A stretch of 64,000 nucleotides of DNA from Patiria pectinifera. Lineage: Eukaryota; Echinodermata; Asteroidea; Valvatida; Asterinidae. Position numbers and translations under genes: made by a program. The DNA is taken from positions 2,061,770-2,125,769 of the forward strand of contig CM057142.1 of the NCBI GenBank assembly GCA_029964075.1. Direction: 5' to 3'. The notes beneath the pieces are model-generated. The model made no database searches, had not been told where the DNA came from, and was given only the letters and a program-made list of their open reading frames with translations. Shown here piece by piece: positions 20,982 through 33,205 of this stretch (position 1 is its first letter; every line of letters starts with the position of its first letter).

Positions 20982-22986
20982 ATCAATAATTCTTGCCTGT
21001 CTGTCGTGGGCAAATTGTACAAATTTCGTACTTAGGCCCTAATATTAATCATTTGTTTGTGCCTTTATACCATAATCTTACCACCAAACCTTGGGTGGAG
21101 AGTGATCGGGAAGGATGGAGGCGGGACCTCCTCTTTTTTTGGCGTGGAGGTGGGGATGGGGTGGGGGATGGTTGGGAGGCCCGGGCGGGATGGTGGCACG
21201 TGGAATGCCAGAAGGGCCAGAGGGAGGCTTCTGGCAATTTCCCCTATTCTATAGCATCAGCATTGCGTATAGGTTACCCGTAATTCACAGAGATCATGCT
21301 TCCCCTACTGTTTAATAGCTGTAACATCATAATTATCCACCTGCCATTAGTATGCACTTTATACTGCCATTAGAGTTACTACCGACACGTACATCTTAAT
21401 CATTGGCTACATGTATAGCGCCTCCTTGAATCAGATTGCGTCCATCGAAGGCTTATCGAATTTCTCGAATATCTTATCGAATTTCTCAAGCTGATATTCC
21501 CACCGAATGACTATTTGACCCCCAACATTTATTAACAAACCATTCAAAAAAGAGTGATGCCATTAGGAAGTTCAGAAACCAAGTTACATATCAACTTTTG
21601 TGAACTACTTGCATGGTACACATTCTCGGATGACAAACAGAAAGTAGTAGTATCAGCAATTCGAATGAAACGCTCACAGCTGCAAGTGTTTTTTTTGTCC
21701 GAGTTGATTATTATTTTATTGCAAACACAACTGCCTTTCTGTACATTAAACATAGTTTGGCTCAAATTGAAAGTGAATAAAAAAACAGTTAATAATTCAC
21801 TTCGTATTTTCAATCACATTGCATTCGTGCTGATGGATTTGGATAAGCGTCGGAGCCAGATCTCAAACTTTCACTTTCTTGAGTTTTAGTAGGTTAATAC
21901 TGATATAATAGCATAATAATAATAATATTATAATAATACGGTGGTGCTAAGGTGCTTATAGCATTATATACCAAGGTCTCAAAGCATTTAATTATTTCCC
22001 AGTTTTTTGCAGCAGCTCTAGATCAGCGCATTCTGGTCTCTACCTTCGCAGGAACACATCTATACTTCTGGGTGGAGAGAGGCAATTGTAGTCAAGTGTC
22101 TTGCCAAAGAACACAAGCACCATATTTCCCGTCAGGGTTCGAACCCTCGTACCAACGCCATGTCAGTGTGACAGCAACAGAAATACAGCTTAGAAACGAC
22201 TCCTAATATCACAGCGAGCACCTAATAATATACACTTGTCATTAATGTAATTGTTGCACATACTCTTGAAAAAATAAGTGGCATTAGAAACGGCAAGAGG
22301 TATCCACGACTTTGACAATCAGTTTGGAAATATTGCCACAGACGTTGAACTCATGAATTTGGTTTAGTGACGAGAAACATTTATTTCTTTATAAAAAACC
22401 CCCATTGCCTTAAACGTTTGGATTTAAGTAACTATTAAATATATATTTCCATGAAGGAGTAGAAAGGGAGGGACAACATCGGGGGTAGAATCACACCGCA
22501 GATAATTCTTTGTTTTTAAACCAGCGTTGCTTTAACTCAATAATATTGTGGGGAAAATAGTCGCCTGGCGGCGCTATACACTGACACTTACCTACTTCTG
22601 ACAGCTGCTTTCGGTCGCCTGATCCATGCACAGCGCGTGATCACTGCATGATCAGCTCATGTGCTTAGATTGTGGCTGGCTTGGCGCGCGGATAGAAAAT
22701 GCAGTTCACGTTTGGCGGGCTTCGAGAGAGGGTTTAAAAGGAATTATCAAGCAGTGCTTAAGAACTAACGTTTAGCTGTCAGGATTAGGTCAGTACCAAA
22801 CCAATAATTTGTGATTAAAAACAAGTGAGAATCAAAGAGGGTAAGGAATAAACAACCATTTGGAAATCAAGAAGAATAGTTCATCGTCTGTTTTATTAAC
22901 GTGTTGAATAAATTCAGAAACAGAAACAGACGTTCCCCGATGAACGCATTACTATTCCGCTCGAGTATTTATTAATACGTTACAAT
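20982..22986. repeat. Array monomer 1 (diverged edge copy)
   Basis: The left boundary shows the LTR-free site (ctccatgatatcaataattc). It contains a degraded SINE near 22,050-22,160 and ends with the only full-length LTR of the left part (22,547-22,984). The G-rich segment at 21,105-21,235 is unlike the central monomers. Confidence 0.85.
22547..22984 (+). mobile_element. Solo LTR, 438 bp, flanked by 4-bp duplication atat
   Basis: Starts TGTGGGG and ends GTTACA, the TG...CA ends of an LTR, with atat directly on both sides. A TATA-like tttaaaagg near 22,732 and an AATAAA signal near 22,906 are in the order expected for an LTR promoter and polyadenylation site. No internal retroelement genes are present, so it is a solo LTR. 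The same site is empty in the edge monomers. Confidence 0.85.
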
Positions 22987-24867
22987 ATCAATAATTCTTG
23001 CAAAAATATCATCGGCAAAAAGTGCTCAAATTTCGTACCAATCACTTGTTTCTTCCTTTATACATGTACCATCACCTTTAATACAATCTATTACGTAATC
23101 CCAATTTTGGGCGAAGATTCGAGAACGGGGAGGAGGAAGGTGGGACCCCACCCTCCTTTCTGGGAGGGAATGGGGGCATGGGGAAGGCCAGAGAAGAGCC
23201 AGGGACAGGCCTTTGGTTTTAATGTCCCATAATTTATCGTAGTGGGACAGCGTACTGATGAGGCCAGGGGGCTTGCCTCCTGGTAATTTTTGAAATCTAC
23301 GATGCATTCGCCTGCATTTTAAGACAATTTGAGAATATAGTTAGAAATTCCATTGATTGCTTTTGGCCCCGTTTTACTAGTTTCATATTAGTCAGCGGCG
23401 GAACGGGAGGGGAGGGGTGTTGCTGACGCCCACCCCTAGATCCGCTACTGCTACCATAACAGTTTTTGCCGACACGTACATCTTATAGGCTAGATGTAGC
23501 ACCTCCTTCAGTCAGATGGCGTCCATCGAAGGCAAATCGAATGTCTCAAGTCGACCCCCAAAAGTTGAACAAACCATTTGATGTATTTTAATATTATGCC
23601 GTTAGAAAATTAAGAAACCAAGTTACATATCTACATTTGTGAACTACTAGTGCTGTGCTTGCAAGGCACACTTTCTCTGAAGACAAAGTTGCATCATCAT
23701 CAATTCAAATGGAACGGCGACAGATGCAAGTGTTTTTGACCGAGGTGATTATTTATTTCATTGCAAATACCTTTCTGTCCATAAAACACAGTTTGGTCCC
23801 AATTGAAAGTAAATAAAAAGACAGTTAATAATTCTCTTCGTATTTGCATACACATTTCATACGTTCTGTTGGATCTGGATAAGCGTCGGAGCCGGACTTC
23901 AAACTTTCACTTTTCATGTAAACTTTCCCATATTTCATTAACTGTTGAGACCAGTTTTTGCAGCAGCTCGAGATCAGCGCATAATGGTCTCTAACTCCCT
24001 AGGTACCCATTTACACTCCTGGGTGGAGAGAGGCAATTGTAGTAAAAAGTCTTGCCAACGAACACAAGCACCATATTCCCTTAGAGTGTTCGAACCCACG
24101 TACCAACGGCATGCGAGTCGGACACAGTAACCATTGGACCAAAGGGCTTAGTGTGACAGTAAACGAAATACAACTTAAAACAACTCCCAATATCGTAGCG
24201 ACCACCTAAATATGTAGAATCGTCATTAATGTTGCACATACTATTGGAAAAATAAGTGACATTAGAAATAGCAAGAGGTATCTACGACCTCGATAATCAG
24301 AGTTTTGTATTAGATGTTGAACTCATGAATTCGACTTAGTGAAGAGAAACATTTATTTCGTTTATTAAAAACAACCATTGCCTTAAACGTTTGGCTTTAG
24401 GTAAATGTTGCATAGATTGGCTTTCCATGAAGGAGTAGAAAGGGAGGGGCAACATCGGGGGGTTGAATCACACCACAGATAATACTTTGTTTTTAAACGC
24501 CTGGCGGTGCTATACAATGACACTTACCTGCTTCTGGCAGCTGCTTTCGGTCGCCTGATCCATGCACAACGCGTGATCACTGCATGATCGGCTCATGTGC
24601 AGGAGATTGTGGTTTGCTTGGCGCGCGGATAGAAAATGCAGTTCACGTTCTTGAGAACTAACGTTTAGCTGCCAGGATTAGGTCAGTAAGTCAATAATTT
24701 GTGATTAAATACAAGTGAGAATCAAAGAGAGTAAGGAATGAACAATCATTTCGAAATCAAGAAGAATAGTTTATCGTCTGTTTTATCAACGTGTTGAATA
24801 AAGTAACAGAAATAGACGTGCCCTCAGGAAGGCCTTACTACCGCTCGAGTATTGAATACGTTACAAT
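22987..24867. repeat. Array monomer 2
   Basis: 1,881 bp. Carries the SINE near 24,000-24,150 and an LTR remnant shortened at its left end (tttttaaacgcctggcgg junction near 24,490) that also lacks the internal TATA-like part. Confidence 0.88.
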
Positions 24868-26721
24868 ATCAATAATTCTTGCAAAAATATCATGGGCAAA
24901 GTGTTCAAATTTCGTACCAATCATTTGTTTGTTCCTTTACACATGTACCATCACCTTTAATACCATCTATTACTTAATCCCAATTTTTGGCGGAGATTCG
25001 AGAACGGGAGGAGGAAGGTGGGACAACACCCTCCTCTCTGGGAGGGAAGGGGGCATGGGGAAGGCCATAAGGGCCAGGGTCAGGCCTCTATCGCAGTGGT
25101 AGGGCGTACTGATGGGGTCCGGGGGCTTGCCTCCTGGTAATTTTTGAAATCTACGATGCATTCGCCTGCATTCTAAGACAATTTGAGAATATAGTTAGAA
25201 ATTCCATTGATTGCTTTTGGCCCCGTTTTGCTAGTTTCATATTAGTCAGTGGCGGAACGGGAGGGGAGGGGTGTTGCTGACGCCCACCCCTAGATCCGCT
25301 ACTGCTACCATAACAGTTTTTGCCGACACGTACATCTTATAGGCTAGATGTAGCACCTCCTTCTGTCAGATGGCGTCCATCGAAGGCAAATCGAATGTCT
25401 CAAGTCGACCCCCAAAAGTTGAACAAACCATTTGATGTATTTTAATATTATGCCGTTAGAAAGTTAAGAAACCAAGTTACATATCTACTTTTGTGAACTA
25501 CTAGTGCTGTGCTTGCAAGGCACACTTTCTCTGAAGACAAAGTTGCATCATCATCAATTCAAATGGAACGGCGACAGATGCAAGTGTTTTTTTACCGAGG
25601 TGATTATTTATTTCATTGCAAATACCTTTCTGTCCATAAAACACAGTTTGGTCCCAATTGAAAGTAAATAAAAAGACAGTTAATAATTCTCTTCGTATTT
25701 GCATACACATTTCATACGTTCTGTTGGATCTGGATAAGCGTCGGAGCCGGATTTCAAACTTTTACTTTTCATGTAAACTTTCCCATTTTTCATTTACTTT
25801 TGACACCAGTTTTTGCAGCAGCTCGAGATCAGCGCATAATGGTCTCTACTCCCTAGGTACCCATTTACACTCCTGGGTGGAGAGAGGCAATTGTAGTAAA
25901 AAGTCTTGCCAACGAACACAAGCACCATATTCCCTTAGAGTGTTCGAACCCACGTACCAACGGCATGCGAGTCGGACACAGTAACCATTGGACCAAAGGG
26001 CTTAGTGTGACAGTAAACAAAATACAACTTAAAACAACTCCCAATATCAAAGCGACCACCTAAATATGTAGAATCGTCATTAATGTTGCACATACTATTG
26101 GAAAAATAAGTGACATTAGAAATAGCAAGAGGTATCTACGACCTCGATAATCAGAGTTTTGTATTAGATGTTGAACTCATGAATTCGACTTAGTGAAGAG
26201 AAACATTTATTTCGTTTATTAAAAACAACCATTGCCTTAAACGTTTGGCTTTAGGTAAATGTTGCATAGATTGGCTTTCCATGAAGGAGTAGAAAGGGAG
26301 GGGCAACATCGGGGGGTAGAATCACACCACAGATAATACTTTGTTTTTAAACGCCTGGCGATGCTATACACTGACACTTACCTGCTTCTGGCAGCTGCTT
26401 TCGGTCGCCTGATCCATGCACAACGCGTGATCACTGCATGATCGGCTCATGTGCAGGAGATTGTGGTTTGCTTGGCGCGCGGATAGAAAATGCAGTTCAC
26501 GTTCTTGAGAACTAACGTTTAGCTGCCAGGATTAGGTCAGTAAGTCAATAATTTGTGATTAAATACAAGTGAGAATCAAAGAGAGTAAGGAATGAACAAT
26601 CATTTCGAAATCAAGAAGAATAGTTCATCGTCTGTTTTATCAACGTGTTGAATAAAGTAACAGAAATAGACGTGCCCTCAGGAAGGCCTTACTACCGCTC
26701 GAGTATTGAATACGTTACAAT
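24868..26721. repeat. Array monomer 3
   Basis: 1,854 bp, very close to monomer 2, with the same LTR truncation and a SINE near 25,850-26,005. The right half is also close to the end of monomer 10 (cgcctggcgatgc). Confidence 0.88.
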
Positions 26722-28072
26722 ATCAATAATTCTTGCAAAAATATCATGGGCAAAGTGTTCAAATTTCGTACCAATCATTTGTTTGTTCCTTGACCCGTAT
26801 ACCATCACCTTTAATACCATCTATTACTCAATCCCAATTTTGGGTGGAGATTCGAGAACGGGGAGGAGGAAGGTGGGACAACACCCTCTTCTTTGGGAGG
26901 GAGGGGGGCATGGGGAAGGCCAGAAGGGCCAGGGTCAGTCCTTTATCGCAGCGGTAGGGCGTACTGATGGCGTCCGGGGGCTTGCCTTCTGGTAATTTTT
27001 GAAATCTACGATGCATTCGCCTGCATTTTAAGACAATTTGAGAATATAGTTAGAAATTCCATTGATTGCTTTTGGCCCCGTTTTACTAGTTTCATATTAG
27101 TCAGCGGCGGAACGGGAGGGGAGTGGTGTTGCTGACGCCCACCCCTTTTTGCCGACACGTACATCTTATAGGCTAGATGTAGCGCCTCCTTCTGTCAGAT
27201 GGCGTCCATCGAAGGCAAATCGAATGTCTCAAGTCGACCCCCAAAAATTGAACAAACCATTTGATGTATTTTAATATTATGCCGTTAGAAAGTTAAGAAA
27301 CCAAGTTAGATATCAACTTTTGTGAACTACTAGTGCTTTTCTTGCACGGCACACTTTCTCTGATGACAAAGTTGCATCATCAGCAATCCAAACGGTACGG
27401 CGACAGATGCAAGTGTTTTTGACCGAGGTGATTATTTATTTCATTGCAAATACCTTTCTGTCCATAAAACACAGTTTGGCCCCAATCGAAAGTAAATCAA
27501 AAAAGACAGTTAATAATTCTCTTTGTATTTGCGTACACATTTCATACGTTCTGTTGGGTCTGGATAAGCGTCGGAGCCGAATTTCAAACTTTCACTTTTC
27601 ATGTAAACTCTCCCATTTTTCATAAACTGTTGAGACCAGTTTTTGCACCACAGATAACACTTTGTTTTTAAACAAGCGTCGCTTTATGGTCGCCTGGCGG
27701 TGCTCTACACTGACACTTACCTGCTTCTGGCAGCTGCTTTCGGTCGCCTGATACACGCACAACGCGTGATCACTGCATGATCGGCTCATGTGCAGGAGAT
27801 TGTGGTTTGCTTGGCGCGCGGATAGAAAATGCAGTTCACGTTCTTGAGAACTAACGTTTAGCTGCCAGGATTAGGTCAGTAAGTCAATAATTTGTCATTA
27901 AATACAAGTGAGAATCAAAGAGAGTAAGGAATGAACAATCATTTCGAAATCAAGAAGAATAGTTTATCGTCTGTTTTATCAACGTGTTGAATAAAGTAAC
28001 AGAAACAGACGTTCCCTCAGGAAGGCCTAATACTACCGCTCGAGTATTGAATACGTTACAATATCAATAATT
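26722..28072. repeat. Array monomer 4 (short type)
   Basis: 1,351 bp. A deletion of about 500 bp joins gtttttgca to caccacagataacac near 27,645, removing the SINE and flank. A second small deletion joins gcccacccc to tttttgccg near 27,145. First member of the first 5.14-kb unit. Confidence 0.88.
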
Positions 28073-29059
28073 CTTGCAAAAATATCATGGGCAAAGTGTT
28101 CAAATTTTGTACCAATCATTTGTTTGTTCCTTTACACATGTACCATCACCTTTAATACCATCTATTACTTTATCCCAATTTTGGGCGGAGATTCGAGAAC
28201 GGGGAGGAGGAAGGTGGGACCACATCCTCCTCTCTAGGAGGGAGGGGGGCATTGGGAAGGCCAGAAGGGCCAGGGTCAGGCCTCTATCGCAGTGGTAGGG
28301 CGTACTGATGGGGTCCGGGGGCTTGCCTCCTGGTAATTTTTGAAATCTACGATGCATTCGCCTGCATTCTAAGACAATTTGAGAATATAGTTAGAAATTC
28401 CATTGATTGCTTTTGGCCCCGTTTTGCTAGTTTCATATTAGTCAGCGGCGGAACGGGAGGGGAGGGGTGTTGCTGACGCCCACCCCTAGATCCGCTACTG
28501 CTACCATAACAGTTTTTGCCGACACGTACATCTTATAGGCTAGATGTAGCACCTCCTTCAGTCAGATGGCGTCCATCGAAGGCAAATCGAATGTCTCAAG
28601 TCGACCCCCAAAAGTTGAACAAACCATTTGATGTATTTTAATATTATGCCGTTAGAAATTTAAGAAACCAAGTTACATATCTACTTTCGTGAGCTTTTAG
28701 TGCTTTTCTTGCAAGGCACACTTTCTCTGATGACAAAGTTGCATCATCAGCAATTCAAACGGAACGGCGACAGATGCAAGTGTTTTTGACCGAGGTGATT
28801 ATTCATTTCATTACAAATACAACTGCCAGCTTTCTGTCCATAAAATACAGTTTGGCCCCAATTGAAAGAAAATAAAAAAAACTGTTAATAATTCTATTCG
28901 TATTTGTATACACATTTCATACGTTCTGTTGGATATTGATAAGCGTCGGAGCCGGATTTCAAACTTTCACTTTTCATGTAAGCTTTCACATTTTTCATAA
29001 ACGGTTGAGACAAATTTGTTGCAGCAGCTCGAGATCAGCGCATAATGGTCTCTAACTTC

Positions 29060-29210
29060 CTAGGTACCCATATACACTCCTGGGTGGAGAGAGGCAATTG
29101 TAGTAAAGTGTCTCGGCAAAGAACTCAAGCACCATATTCCCTTTGAGGGTTCGAACCCGCGTACCAACGGCATGCGAGTCGAACACAGTAACCATTGGAC
29201 GAAAGGGCTT
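29060..29210 (-). mobile_element. tRNA-derived SINE, representative of the array copies
   Basis: On the minus strand it starts gccctttcgtccaatgg, then cgactcgcatgccgttgg, then a B box gggttcgaaccc. A tail domain with aattgcctctctccaccc and tgggtacctag follows. The same insertion site is used in all monomers that keep it, so one insertion predates the amplification. It differs from the SINE at 2,540. Confidence 0.75.
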
Positions 29211-29586
29211 AGTGTGACAGCAAACGAAGTACAACTTAAAACAACTCCCAATATCGTAGCGACCACCTAAATATGTAGAATCGTCATTAATGTTACACAT
29301 ACTATTGGAAAAATAAGTGACATTAGAGATAGCAAGAGATATCTACGACCTCGATAATCAGAGTTTTGTATTACCGTAGATGTTGAACTCATGAATTCGA
29401 TTAAGTGAAGAGAAACATTTATTTCGTTTATTAAAAACAACCATTGCCTTAAACGTTTGGATTTAAGTAAATGTTGAATAGATTGGCTTTCCATGAAGGA
29501 GTAGAAAGGAGGGCAACATCGGGGGTAGCATCACACCGCAGATAATACTTTGTTTTTAAACCAGCGTTGCTTTAACTCAATAATAT

Positions 29587-30013
29587 TGTGGGGAAAAATA
29601 GTCGCCTGGCGGCGCTTTACTCTAACACTTACCTACTTCTTACAGCTGCTTTCGGTCGCCTGATCCATGCTCAGCGCGTGATCACTGCATGATCAGCTCA
29701 TGTGCTTCGATTGTGGCTGGCTTGGCGCGCGGATAGAAAATGCAGTTCACGTTTGGCGGGCTTCGAGAGAGGTTTTGAAAGGAATTATCAAGCAGTGCTT
29801 GAGAACTAACGTTTAGCTGCCAGGATTAGGTCAGTAAGTCAATAATTTGTGATTAAATACAAGTGAGAATCAAAGAGAGTAAGGAATGAACAATCATTTG
29901 GAAATCAAGAAGAATAGTTCATCGTCTGTTTTATTAACGTGTTGAATAAAGTAACAGAAACAGACGTTCCCCCATGAAGGCATTACTATAATACTTTTTT
30001 TTAATACTTTACA
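29587..30013 (+). mobile_element. LTR copy in monomer 5
   Basis: Amplified copy of the solo LTR, still with the TATA-like part, with an altered right end (ttttttaatactttaca) and loss of two bases of the right target duplication. Confidence 0.82.
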
Positions 30014-31865
30014 ATCAATAATTCTTGCAAAAATATCATTGGCAAAGTGTTCAAATCTCGTACCAATCATTTGTTTGTTCCATTATACATGTACCATCAC
30101 CTTTAATATTCGAGAACGGGGAGGAGGAAGGTGGGACCCCACCCTCCTTTCTGGGAGGGAATGGGGGCATGGTGAAGGCAAGAGAAGAGCCAGGGACAGG
30201 CCTTTGGTTTTAATGTCCCATAATTTATCGTACTGATGAGGCCAGGGGGCTTGCCTCCTTGTAATTTTGAAGTCTACGATACATTCGCCTGCATTCTAAG
30301 GCAATTTGAGAATATAGTGAGAAATTCCATTTATTGCTTTCGACCCATTTTTACTAGTTTCATATTAGTCAGCGGCGGAACGGGAGGGGAGGGGTGTTGC
30401 TGACGCCCACCCCTAGATCCGCTATTGCTACCATAACAGTTTTTGCCGACACGTACATCTTATAGGCTAGATGTAGCACCTCCTTCAGTCAGATGGCGTC
30501 CATCGAAGGCAAATCGAATGTCTCAAGTCGACCCCCAAAAATTGAACAAACCATTTGATGTATTTTAATATTATGCCGTTAGAAAATTAAGAAACCAAGT
30601 TACATATCTACATTTGTGAACTACTAGTGCTGTGCTTGCAAGGCACACTTTCTCTGATGACAAAGTTGCATCATCAGCAATTCAAATGGAACGGCGACAG
30701 ATGCAAGTGTTTTTGACCGAGGTGATTATTTATTTCATTGCAAATACCTTTCTGTCCATAAAACACAGTTTGGCCCCAATTGAAAGTAAATAAAAAGACA
30801 GTTAATAATTCTCTTCGTATTTGCATACATATTTCATACGTTCTGTTGGATCTGGATAAGCGTCGGAGCCGGATTTCAAACTTTCACTTTTCATGTAAAC
30901 TTTCCCAATTTTTCATAAACTGTTGAGACCATGCAGTTTTTGCAGCAGCTCGGAATCACCGCATAATGGTCTCTAACTCCCTAGGTACCCATATACACTC
31001 CTGGGTGGAGAGAGGCAATTGTAGTAAAGTGTCTTGGCAAAGAACACAAGCACCATATTCCCTTTGAGGGTTCGAACCCGCGTACCAACGGCATGCGAGT
31101 CGGACACAGTAACCATTGGACGAAAGGGCTTAGTGTGACAGCAAACGAAGTACAACTTAAAACCACTCCCAATATCAAAGCGACCACCTAATATGTAGAA
31201 TCGTCATTAATGTTGCACATACTATTGGAAAAATAAGTGACATTAGAAATAGCAAGAGGTATCTACGACCTCGATAATCAGAGTTTTGTATTAGATGTTG
31301 AACGCATGAATTCGACTTAGTGAAGAGAAACATTTATTTCGTTTATTAAAAACAACCATTGCCTTAAACGTTTGGCTTTAGGTAAATGTTGCATAGATTG
31401 GCTTTCCATGAAGGAGTAGAAAGGGAGGGGCAACATCGGGGGTAGAATCACACCACAGATAATACTTTGTTTTTAAACAAGCGTCGCTTTATGGTCGCCT
31501 GGCGGTGCTATACACTGACACTTACCTGCTTCTGGCAGCTGCTTTCGGTCGCCTGATCCATGCACAGCGCGTGATCACTGCATGATCGTCTCATTTGCTT
31601 AAGATTGTGGCTTGCTTGGCGCGCGGATAGAAAATGCAGTTCACGTTCTTGAGAACTAACGTTTAGCTGCCAGGATTAGGTCAGTAAGTCAATAATTTGT
31701 CATTAAATACAAGTGAGAATCAAAGAGAGTAAGGAATGAACAATCATTTCGAAATCAAGAAGAATAGTTTATCGTCTGTTTTATCAACGTGTTGAATAAA
31801 GTAACAGAAATAGACGTGCCCTCAGGAAGGCCTTACTACCGCTCGAGTATTGAATACGTTACAAT
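30014..31865. repeat. Array monomer 6 (medium type)
   Basis: 1,852 bp. SINE near 30,980-31,130. The LTR is shortened at the left (acaagcgtcgctttatggtc junction). It lacks the approximately 45-bp ttactcaatcccaatttt segment present in other types. Third member of the higher-order unit. Confidence 0.88.
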
Positions 31866-33205
31866 GTCAATAATTCTTGCAAAAATATCATGGGCAAAGT
31901 GTTCAAATTTCGTACCAATCATTTGTTTGTTCCTTGACCCGTATACCATCACCTTTAATACCATCTATTACTCAATCCCAATTTTGGGTGGAGATTCGAG
32001 AACGGGGAGGAGGAAGGTGGGACAACACCCTCTTCTTTGGGAGGGAGGGGGGCATGGGGAAGGCCAGAGGGGCCAGGGTCAGGCCTTTATCGCAGCGGTA
32101 GGGCGTACTGATGGCGTCCGGGGGCTTGCCTTCTGGTAATTTTTGAAATCTACGATGCATTCGCCTGCATTTTAAGACAATTTGAGAATATAGTTAGAAA
32201 TTCCATTGATTGCTTTTGGCCCCGTTTTACTAGTTTCATATTAGTCAGCGGCGGAACGGGAGGGGAGTGGTGTTGCTGACGCCCACCCCTTTTTGCCGAC
32301 ACGTACATCTTATAGGCTAGATGTAGCGCCTCCTTCTGTCAGATGGCGTCCATCGAAGGCAAATCGAATGTCTCAAGTCGACCCCCAAAAATTGAACAAA
32401 CCATTTGATGTATTTTAATATTATGCCGTTAGAAAGTTAAGAAACCAAGTTAGATATCAACTTTTGTGAACTACTAGTGCTTTTCTTGCAAGGCACACTT
32501 TCTCTGATGACAAAGTTGCATCATCAGCAATCCAAACGGTACGGCAACAGATGCAAGTGTTTTTGACCGAGGTGATTATTTATTTCATTGCAAATACCTT
32601 TCTGTCCATAAAACACAGTTTGGCCCCAATTGAAAGTAAATAAAAAAGACAGTTAATAATTCTCTTTGTATTTGCGTACACATTTCATACGTTCTGTTGG
32701 GTCTGGATAAGCGTCGGAGCCGAATTTCAAACTTTCACTTTTCATGTAAACTCTCCCATTTTTCATAAACTGTTGAGACCAGTTTTTGCACCACAGATAA
32801 CACTTTGTTTTTAAACAAGCGTCGCTTTATGGTCGCCTGGCGGTGCTATACACTGACACTTACCTGCTTCTGGCAGCTGCTTTCGGTCGCCTGATACACG
32901 CACAACGCGTGATCACTGCATGATCGGCTCATGTGCAGGAGATTGTGGTTTGCTTGGCGCGCGGATAGAAAATGCAGTTCACGTTCTTGAGAACTAACGT
33001 TTAGCTGCCAGGATTAGGTCAGTAAGTCAATAATTTGTCATTAAATACAAGTGAGAATCAAAGAGAGTAAGGAATGAACAATCATTTCGAAATCAAGAAG
33101 AATAGTTCATCGTCTGTTTTATCAACGTGTTGAATAAAGTAACAGAAACAGACGTTCCCTCAGGAAGGCCTAATACTACCGCTCGAGTATTGAATACGTT
33201 ACAAT
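31866..33205. repeat. Array monomer 7 (short type)
   Basis: 1,340 bp. Shares both diagnostic deletions of monomer 4, so it descends from the same altered copy. Opens the second 5.14-kb unit. Confidence 0.88.

Larger units (their letters stand above)
28073..30013. repeat. Array monomer 5 (long type)
   Basis: 1,941 bp. Carries an intact-looking SINE and a nearly full LTR (29,587-30,013). Second member of the higher-order unit. Confidence 0.88.

Noticed and set aside
21049-21315. Overlapping frames in the G-rich stretch of monomer 1
   Set aside because: They come from low-complexity G-rich sequence, open on both strands, with no family features.
29100-29200. Possible true tRNA gene in the array (B box gggttcgaaccc)
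   Set aside because: The acceptor stem and anticodon arm do not form, and a SINE tail follows. It is a tRNA-derived SINE.
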